64,000 nucleotides of DNA, from positions 434,001 to 498,000 of the forward strand of contig NZ_PPED02000001.1 of NCBI RefSeq assembly GCF_002899825.2. The letters are read 5' to 3'. This document shows positions 58,229-64,000 of this stretch, one piece after another; position 1 is the stretch's first letter; the number at the start of each line of letters is the position of its first letter. The DNA is from Chryseobacterium phosphatilyticum (GTDB lineage: Bacteria; Bacteroidota; Bacteroidia; Flavobacteriales; Weeksellaceae). A program made the position numbers and the translations under genes. The notes under the pieces are model-generated. The model was not told where the DNA came from. It was given only the letters and a program-made list of their open reading frames with translations, and made no database searches.

Positions 58229-59623
58229 TTATGCTAAATGTTCTGACCGATAGTTTTCAATGTCTTCAACCGTTTTAATCAATCCGTTGCCCAGAAGTCT
58301 ATAGTTATCATCTGTAATCAGAAAATCATCTTCTATACGGACTCCTCCGAAGTTTCGGTATTCGTTTACTTTATCATAATTAATAAACGCTGCATTTTTA
58401 TTTTCCGACTGCCAGATATCAATCAGCTCAGGAATTATATAAATACCCGGTTCAACAGTTACAACAAATCCCGGTTCTAAGGATTTTCCTAAACGGAGAG
58501 ATTTAAGTCCGAATGTTTTGGTATCCTTAGGTTCTTCTTCAGTGTAGCCCACATATTGTTCACCCAAATCTTCCATATCATGTACATCAAGTCCCATCAT
58601 ATGTCCCAATCCACATTGGAAAAATAAGGTATGAGCATGATTTTTCACAGCCTCTTCAGGGTTTCCTTTCATTAGTCCCAGATCTACAAGGCCTTCTACG
58701 AGGTGCTGAGCAGCTTTCAAATGGATGTCTTTAAAGCGGGTTCCCGGTTTCAGCAATTTTTGAGCATTATTAAAAGCATTCAGAACAATCTCATAAATTT
58801 CCTTTTGTTTTGTTGTAAAAGTATTGCTTACGGGAAATGTCCGCGTTAAGTCTCCCGCGTATCCCATAGCTGTTTCTGCACCGGAATCATTCAGGAAAAG
58901 ATCTCCTTCTTTCATCGTATTGAGACGGTAATGGTTGTGAAGAATTCCTCCATTAATAGTCACAATAGGAGGGTAAGACATCTGACATTCTTTATTGGCA
59001 GCAAAATACTGAATAGCATTGGCAATTTCATATTCTTTAATCCCTGGTCTCGCCATACGCATTGCCAAAAGATGCATTTCATTGGAGACATTCACTGCTT
59101 CTTCAATTTGTACGATTTCCTGAGCCTCTTTGATAGAACGCTGTTTTACAATCGCTTTGATCATTTCTGCAGAAGGTTGCAATTCTGCTATTTTAATTCC
59201 AAGGAGATCGGCCAGTATCATCTTATTGGAAGACTGGTAAGGAGGAAGATAATGTACCTTTCTGCCGGAAGCTTGTGCTTTTAGAATATATTGAGACAAT
59301 TCTGCATAAGGTAAAGTCTCCTGTACTCCTGATTTCCAACTTTTTTCTTTCAGGGTTTCCTGTCTTCCCATCCATACGATATCATCAATGCTTAATTCAT
59401 CTCCGAAAACAATAGTTTTATTTTCATCAATATCAATAATAGCAGCAATTCGTGGTTCCTGAATTCCAAAATAGTATAAATAGGTACTATCCTGGCGGAA
59501 ATAATAAGGATTATGTTCGAAATTCACCGGATTCTCAATATTTCCTAAAAATAGTAGGATGCCATTATGTACATTGCTTTGTAATATGGCTCTCCGGTCC
59601 TGATAAGTTTGTGCTGAAAACAT
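58229..59623 (-). CDS. Xaa-Pro aminopeptidase (aminopeptidase P)
   Basis: A 464-residue M24B metallopeptidase that removes the first residue when the second is proline. The creatinase-like N-terminal domain (about 1-165) is followed by the pita-bread domain with metal ligands in DSGAETAMGYAGDLTRTFP (two Asp), HMMGLDVHD (His), TVEPGIYIIPE (Glu) and a final Glu in GGVRIEDDFLIT. All five metal ligands are present. No signal peptide, so it is cytoplasmic. First gene of the operon with DPP IV; divergent from the AraC regulator by 186 bases. Confidence 0.95.
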   Translation of the reverse strand: MFSAQTYQDRRAILQSNVHNGILLFLGNIENPVNFEHNPYYFRQDSTYLYYFGIQEPRIAAIIDIDENKTIVFGDELSIDDIVWMGRQETLKEKSWKSGVQETLPYAELSQYILKAQASGRKVHYLPPYQSSNKMILADLLGIKIAELQPSAEMIKAIVKQRSIKEAQEIVQIEEAVNVSNEMHLLAMRMARPGIKEYEIANAIQYFAANKECQMSYPPIVTINGGILHNHYRLNTMKEGDLFLNDSGAETAMGYAGDLTRTFPVSNTFTTKQKEIYEIVLNAFNNAQKLLKPGTRFKDIHLKAAQHLVEGLVDLGLMKGNPEEAVKNHAHTLFFQCGLGHMMGLDVHDMEDLGEQYVGYTEEEPKDTKTFGLKSLRLGKSLEPGFVVTVEPGIYIIPELIDIWQSENKNAAFINYDKVNEYRNFGGVRIEDDFLITDDNYRLLGNGLIKTVEDIENYRSEHLA

Positions 59624-59809
59624 ATAATATGAATAGTTTTTATTTTAAAAGGTTAAAGTTACGATTTTGTACTATTTATAGTACTTTGTTCACTAAAATA
59701 AATAATAGACAAAGTTTAGATTTTAATATGATATTCAATGTTCATATTTTATTTAAATTCGGCAATATTTTAACACATTATATTATCCATCTCATAAAGT
59801 ATTGATTTC

Positions 59810-60694
59810 ATGAAAAGTCTCCAGTTTTCAGTGCCTGCCGACACCAATAAAAGCATTCGCATACAGGAAGATATTATGCCTAATTTCTATCCGTACTTTC
59901 ATCGTCATACAGAAACCCAGATCATGTGGATCATTAAAGGGCATGGAACACTGGCTATAGAACAAAATCTCTTTACCTTTGAAGCAGGAGATATTTTTTA
60001 TCTCGGAGCCAACCAATCACACGTTTTTAAAGGAGCTTTTAATGAAAATGAAAAACAAAAGGTTCATGCTATTTCTATATTCTTTGATCCTGATAAAAAA
60101 ATAGCCGCTTTTTTTGATTTACCGGAATTTGAAGAACTGAAAAACTTCATTGAACATTCAAAAGTAGGATTTCAAATTGCTTCAAAACTGAAATCAAGTG
60201 TAGGAGATAGCATGGCTGCCTTACAAAAGACACAAGGAGTAGAACAGATCCTAGATTTTATAAAAATTTTAAACCATCTGATGCTGAATAGACATCTGCA
60301 TGTTCCGTTGTCTTCAGAAAAAAAACTTCCTAATCATATTTCTGACAATGACCAGAGAATTATAGACGCCCAATTCTATATTAAGAAGAATTTCACCCAG
60401 CACAAACTTACTCTTGATACCATTGCTAGAGAAGCCTGTATGACTCCTCAGGCATTTTGCCGATCTTTTAAAAAACATACCAGAATTACTTATATTCAAT
60501 ATCTTAATGAATTAAGAGTACAGAGGGCCTGTAGATTATTAACCTCCAGCAGCATGTACAACATTTCTTCCGTTGCTTTTAACAGCGGATTCACCAGTCT
60601 TACCAACTTCAACCGGGTATTTAAATCCATCATGAAGTACTCTCCAAAAGAATATCTGAAGCATTATAAAGAGGCTACTACAGACCACGAATAA
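59810..60694 (+). CDS. AraC-family regulator of the hydroxyproline operon
   Basis: A 294-residue regulator. The cupin-like N-terminal domain has FHRHTETQIMWIIKGHGTL, the C-terminal double helix-turn-helix has LDTIAREACMTPQAFCRSFK and ISSVAFNSGFTSLTNFNRVFK. It stands between the aminopeptidase P/DPP IV operon (divergent) and the 4-hydroxyproline operon (downstream, 88-base gap), so it may control both. The ligand is probably hydroxyproline or a peptide product. This control is inferred from position. Confidence 0.93.
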   Translation: MKSLQFSVPADTNKSIRIQEDIMPNFYPYFHRHTETQIMWIIKGHGTLAIEQNLFTFEAGDIFYLGANQSHVFKGAFNENEKQKVHAISIFFDPDKKIAAFFDLPEFEELKNFIEHSKVGFQIASKLKSSVGDSMAALQKTQGVEQILDFIKILNHLMLNRHLHVPLSSEKKLPNHISDNDQRIIDAQFYIKKNFTQHKLTLDTIAREACMTPQAFCRSFKKHTRITYIQYLNELRVQRACRLLTSSSMYNISSVAFNSGFTSLTNFNRVFKSIMKYSPKEYLKHYKEATTDHE

Positions 60695-60782
60695 TCACAT
60701 GTTAAAATACGGTTAGAATATATTAAAATATTAACATTTACAGTTTTAAAATTCACCTAGTTTTGAATAAATATTATTTGAT

Positions 60783-61688
60783 ATGAGTACAAAACTAAAC
60801 TGGGAAGGGATTTATCCTGCTGTATTAACTCCTTTTACAAAAGAAGGAAAGATTGATTTTGAAATGTTTGCAGTCAATACAGAAGCCCAGATTAAAGCCG
60901 GAGTGCATGGCATTATCCTGGCAGGGACATTAGGAGAGGCCAGTGCTTTGGAAACTGAAGAAAAATTTGAACTTCTCCAATATGCTAAAAAAATGACAGA
61001 AGGAAGAATTCCTGTCATCCTAAACCTTGCTGAAAATACAACCAAAAATGCTATACATTTCGCTAAAAAAGCAAAAGAATCAGGGGCTGATGGCCTTATG
61101 CTTCTTCCACCTATGCGTTATAAAGCGGATAGTCATGAAGTAGTAGAATATTTTAAAGCAGTAGCTACCGTTACAGATCTTCCTATCCTCATTTATAATA
61201 ATCCCGTTGACTACGGAATTTATGTTACCCTTGAGATGTTTGATGAGCTTATTCAATATCCAACCATTCAGGCTGTTAAAGAATCTACAAGAGATCTTGC
61301 TAATGTAACGAGAATGATTAACCGTTTTGGAAAGAGAATCAAAATTCTTGGAGGGGTAGATACCATTTGTCTGGAAACACTAATGCTAGGAGCAGATGGA
61401 CTTGTTGCAGGGCTTGTAGATGCTTTTCCTAACGAAACAATGGCCATGTACAATTATGCTAAAGCAGGGCAATACGATAAGGCAGTAGCCATTTACAGAT
61501 GGTTTATGCCATTATTGGAACTTGATATTCATCCAAAACTTATCCAATATATTAAACTGGCAGCCACAGCGGAAGGAATCAGTAATCCGTATGTAAGAGC
61601 TCCACGCCTTGAACTTCAGGGTGAAGAAGCTCAAAGAGTGAATAAGATTATTGAAGAAGGCAGAGCGAATCGTCCAACATTAGATTAA
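60783..61688 (+). CDS. DHDPS-family enzyme, probable Pyr4H2C deaminase
   Basis: A 301-residue DHDPS-superfamily protein. The Schiff-base Lys166 is in QAVKESTRD, Tyr138 in IYNNPVDYG, and the loop is GTLGEASALE. In hydroxyproline catabolism this family provides 1-pyrroline-4-hydroxy-2-carboxylate deaminase, which makes 2-oxoglutarate semialdehyde; the neighbours (ketoglutarate semialdehyde dehydrogenase, 16-base gap, and hydroxyproline epimerase) support that role over dihydrodipicolinate synthesis. Sequence alone would not separate the two reliably. Confidence 0.87.
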   Translation: MSTKLNWEGIYPAVLTPFTKEGKIDFEMFAVNTEAQIKAGVHGIILAGTLGEASALETEEKFELLQYAKKMTEGRIPVILNLAENTTKNAIHFAKKAKESGADGLMLLPPMRYKADSHEVVEYFKAVATVTDLPILIYNNPVDYGIYVTLEMFDELIQYPTIQAVKESTRDLANVTRMINRFGKRIKILGGVDTICLETLMLGADGLVAGLVDAFPNETMAMYNYAKAGQYDKAVAIYRWFMPLLELDIHPKLIQYIKLAATAEGISNPYVRAPRLELQGEEAQRVNKIIEEGRANRPTLD

Positions 61689-61704
61689 CACCAGAACAAA
61701 AGCT

Positions 61705-63195
61705 ATGATTGAAGAAACATCAAAAGAAAATATTGAGGTCAGGATTCAGATGGCTGCCGTAGCTTATCAGTTCCTCAAGAATACAACCATAAAAGAAAGG
61801 GCCGCATTTATGAATGCGGTGGCGGATCAGATTGAAGCTTTAGGTGAAGAGCTTTTGACAACAGCCCACACTGAAACTTCTTTGTCTCTGGCAAGACTCA
61901 CGGGTGAAAAAGCCAGAACAACCGGACAATGGAGAACTTACGCAAAAGCAGTAGCCACCGGAATATATGCAGAAACCCGGATTGATCTTGCCCAGCCTGA
62001 AAAACAGAAAAGTGATATCAGAAAGTACAACATAGGATTAGGGCCTGTGGTTGTTTTCGGTGCCAGTAATTTTCCGTTTGCTTTTTCCACGGCAGGAGGT
62101 GATACGGCAAGTGCGATAGGAGCAGGTTGCCCTGTTATTGTAAAGGCGCATCCTGCCCATCCTCAGACCTCTCAAATGATGGCTGATGTGATCACAGATA
62201 CAGTAAAAGAGTTCGGATGGCCGGAAGGAATTTTCAGCCATATTACCGGAACATCCTATGAGATCGGTGCTTATTTAACCCAACATAATGATATCCGTGC
62301 TGTAGCGTTTACAGGTTCGTTTAGTGGTGGAAAAGCATTATTTGATATAGCTAACCGCCGTGAAAATCCTATTCCTGTATTTGCGGAAATGGGAAGTATC
62401 AATCCGATAGTTGCTTTTGACCATTTACTGGAAAGCAGGGCAGAAGATCTGGCCAAAGAATATGCATTGTCTTTGACGCTGGGGGTTGGACAATTCTGCA
62501 CAAACCCGGGGGTGTTTATTGCTTTAAAGGGCGAAAATATCGACCGGTTTATTGCCACATTAAAAATTGAAATTCCGAAAATTATTCCTTCTAATATGCT
62601 TAACAAAGGTATTTTTGAAAATTTTGAAAAACTGAAAAGCGTTGCTTCTGCACAATCAGAAGTAAATATAGTTGCAGAAGCAAATACGGAAATTAATGAA
62701 TGGGAGGGAAGAGCTGTTGTGATAGAAACTACGGGGCAGAATTTTATTCAAAATGGTATTTTAAGTGAAGAAGTTTTCGGACCATTCGGAATCATCGTAG
62801 CCTGTGAAGCACCTGAAGAAATACAACAGATTGCTGAAGAGTTGAAAGGGCAGCTAACCATAACAATAGCAGCTACAGATGAAGATGTACGTCAAAATAT
62901 CAAATTAATTGATGTTCTGAAGGATAAATGTGGAAGGCTTTTATTCAACCAAATGCCTACGGGGGTAGAAGTAGTTTATGCCATGCAGCACGGAGGTCCT
63001 TTTCCATCTACAACAGATGCCCGTTTTACATCCGTAGGACCAGATGCCGTCAAACGGTTTGTTCGTCCTATCTCTTTCCAGAATTGGCCGGACGAATTTT
63101 TACCAGAAGAACTGAAAGATGAAAATCCATTACAAATAAAAAGAATGGTGGATGGAGAAGTGAATTCAGGATCATTAAAATTACCAACAACATGA
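61705..63195 (+). CDS. 2,5-dioxovalerate (ketoglutarate semialdehyde) dehydrogenase
   Basis: A 496-residue aldehyde dehydrogenase. The catalytic Cys265 is in GVGQFCTNPG and Glu228 in FAEMGSINPI, with the cofactor segment VVFGASNFPFAFS. The subfamily (with G-Q-F-C-T-N-P-G) is the one that oxidises 2-oxoglutarate semialdehyde to 2-oxoglutarate, usually with NADP. It is the third step of the 4-hydroxyproline pathway and feeds the TCA cycle. The stop overlaps the start of the epimerase gene (ATGA at 63192-63195). Confidence 0.92.
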   Translation: MIEETSKENIEVRIQMAAVAYQFLKNTTIKERAAFMNAVADQIEALGEELLTTAHTETSLSLARLTGEKARTTGQWRTYAKAVATGIYAETRIDLAQPEKQKSDIRKYNIGLGPVVVFGASNFPFAFSTAGGDTASAIGAGCPVIVKAHPAHPQTSQMMADVITDTVKEFGWPEGIFSHITGTSYEIGAYLTQHNDIRAVAFTGSFSGGKALFDIANRRENPIPVFAEMGSINPIVAFDHLLESRAEDLAKEYALSLTLGVGQFCTNPGVFIALKGENIDRFIATLKIEIPKIIPSNMLNKGIFENFEKLKSVASAQSEVNIVAEANTEINEWEGRAVVIETTGQNFIQNGILSEEVFGPFGIIVACEAPEEIQQIAEELKGQLTITIAATDEDVRQNIKLIDVLKDKCGRLLFNQMPTGVEVVYAMQHGGPFPSTTDARFTSVGPDAVKRFVRPISFQNWPDEFLPEELKDENPLQIKRMVDGEVNSGSLKLPTT

Positions 63196-64000
63196 ACAGA
63201 ACATTTTTTTGTATAGATTCCCATACATGTGGCTGCCCTGTACGTCTTGTTGCAGGAGGTGCCCCTATTTTAAAAGGAAATTCCATGATGGAACGCCGGC
63301 TCCATTTCATGAAGGAATATGACTGGATAAGAAAAGGGCTCATGTTTGAACCTCGTGGTCATGATATGATGAGCGGAAGTATCCTTTATCCTCCTGTAGA
63401 CGAAAACAATGATATCGGAGTTTTATATATCGAAACCAGCGGATGCCTTCCCATGTGCGGGCACGGAACTATTGGCACGGTTACCATTGCCATCGAAGAA
63501 GGTCTTGTTGTACCTAAAATTCCGGGAAAATTACGACTTGAGACTCCTGCAGGGCTTATTCTCATAGATTATGTACAGGAAGGGAAAAAAGTGAAATCTG
63601 TAAAACTCACGAATGTAAAGTCTTTTCTGTATGCTGAAAATCTGGAAGTTGAATGCCCGGATCTTGGGCTGATACAGGCAGATGTTGCTTATGGTGGGAA
63701 TTTTTACGCCATTATTGACCCTCAGGAAAATTTCAGGGATATTTCTGATTTTACCGCCAGCCAGCTTATTCATTACGGAAAACTCATCCGAAAATTACTC
63801 AATGAAAAATATCAGTTTATTCATCCTGAAAACGAACATATTACCGGATTAAGCCATATTCAATGGACAGGGCAACCTAGCGATCCTAAAGCCAGTGGGC
63901 GTAACGCTGTTTTAGTGGGGGAAAACGCTTTGGACCGTTCACCTTGCGGTACCGGAACTTCTGCAAGAATGGCTCAATGGTATGCTAAAGGAAAACTAAA
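63192..64000 (+). CDS. 4-hydroxyproline 2-epimerase, 3' end missing
   Basis: A proline racemase-family enzyme; about 270 residues are visible before the window ends. It interconverts trans-4-hydroxy-L-proline and cis-4-hydroxy-D-proline. Both catalytic cysteines are seen: GCLPMCGHGTIG and DRSPCGTGTSARM, so it is an epimerase and not the Thr-containing dehydratase type. The substrate loop near the N-terminus reads IDSHTCGCPVRLVAGG. It overlaps the dehydrogenase gene by 4 bases. A D-hydroxyproline dehydrogenase should follow beyond the window. Confidence 0.93.
   Translation, partial: MNRTFFCIDSHTCGCPVRLVAGGAPILKGNSMMERRLHFMKEYDWIRKGLMFEPRGHDMMSGSILYPPVDENNDIGVLYIETSGCLPMCGHGTIGTVTIAIEEGLVVPKIPGKLRLETPAGLILIDYVQEGKKVKSVKLTNVKSFLYAENLEVECPDLGLIQADVAYGGNFYAIIDPQENFRDISDFTASQLIHYGKLIRKLLNEKYQFIHPENEHITGLSHIQWTGQPSDPKASGRNAVLVGENALDRSPCGTGTSARMAQWYAKGKL

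Noticed and set aside
63068..63343. Minus-strand frames over the dehydrogenase/epimerase junction
   Set aside because: The plus strand carries two intact enzymes joined by an ATGA overlap; the opposite frames are shadows.
1..64000. CRISPR arrays, tRNA/rRNA genes, prophage or integrative element
   Set aside because: No regularly spaced identical repeats, cloverleaf-like genes, phage structural genes, integrases or transposases were seen.

Overview
The window looks like a chromosomal segment of a Flavobacteriia species, most likely Chryseobacterium or a close relative. The evidence is low G+C, promoters with the Bacteroidota -7 consensus TAnnTTTG, signal peptides ending in Ala-Gln, several C-terminal type IX secretion (T9SS) sorting domains, and Chryseobacterium-like gene families. 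There is no rRNA, tRNA, CRISPR array, transposase or prophage, and codon use looks uniform. It reads as ordinary chromosome with one accessory-looking stress block.

Layout. 1-4.7 kb: the 3' end of leuB, then minus-strand small genes (an NTP pyrophosphohydrolase-like protein, a CxxS thioredoxin-fold protein, a DUF4230 protein, a zinc-ribbon protein and a lipoprotein). 5.1-14.3 kb: secreted hydrolases, namely two paralogous reprolysin-like metalloproteases and an endonuclease I protein, all with T9SS tails, plus an acyl-CoA dehydrogenase. 14.6-19.5 kb: a SatD-like regulator with a DUF3307 membrane protein behind a regularly spaced operator array, then purC, purF and a glycerophosphodiesterase. 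19.5-23.4 kb: four paralogous outer-membrane beta-barrel genes. 23.8-30.6 kb: an S74-type surface protein, aroB, an RluB-like pseudouridine synthase, an amidase and pncA. 30.8-36.6 kb: a DEAD-box helicase, a four-gene overlapping operon with bacillithiol-linked members and a Crp-family regulator, and a MocR/EamA divergent pair. 37-46 kb: a second Crp-family regulator followed by a stress block (YciE-like ferritin fold, large catalase, CinA-C, two SDRs, a FAD/Rieske oxidoreductase, DUF6766). 46-54.4 kb: AraC with a secreted flavodoxin-RidA fusion, MocR with a cupin/DHDPS-family/thioredoxin-like operon, an FMN-binding split-barrel protein, an SMR exporter and two DNA glycosylases. 54.4-55 kb: a gene-free tandem array. 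55-64 kb: a beta-barrel protein, DPP IV, aminopeptidase P and a 4-hydroxyproline catabolic operon cut by the window end.

How the genes fit together. Secreted metalloproteases, two proline-specific peptidases and 4-hydroxyproline epimerase, deaminase and dehydrogenase genes together suggest use of proline-rich, collagen-like protein. The catalase block follows a promoter with a Crp-type palindrome at a class II activator position, next to a Crp-family gene.

The least expected signal is non-coding. GG-N10-GC/GA elements resembling sigma-54 promoters lie upstream of three of the four beta-barrel genes, in front of a gene-less terminator-bounded stretch inside that cluster (21473-21724), and twice in a tandem array at 54.5-55.0 kb where each is followed by a terminator about 80 nt later. 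I read these as candidate sigma-54-type promoters, some making short RNAs. This is inference: rpoN is not in the window and no expression data were available.
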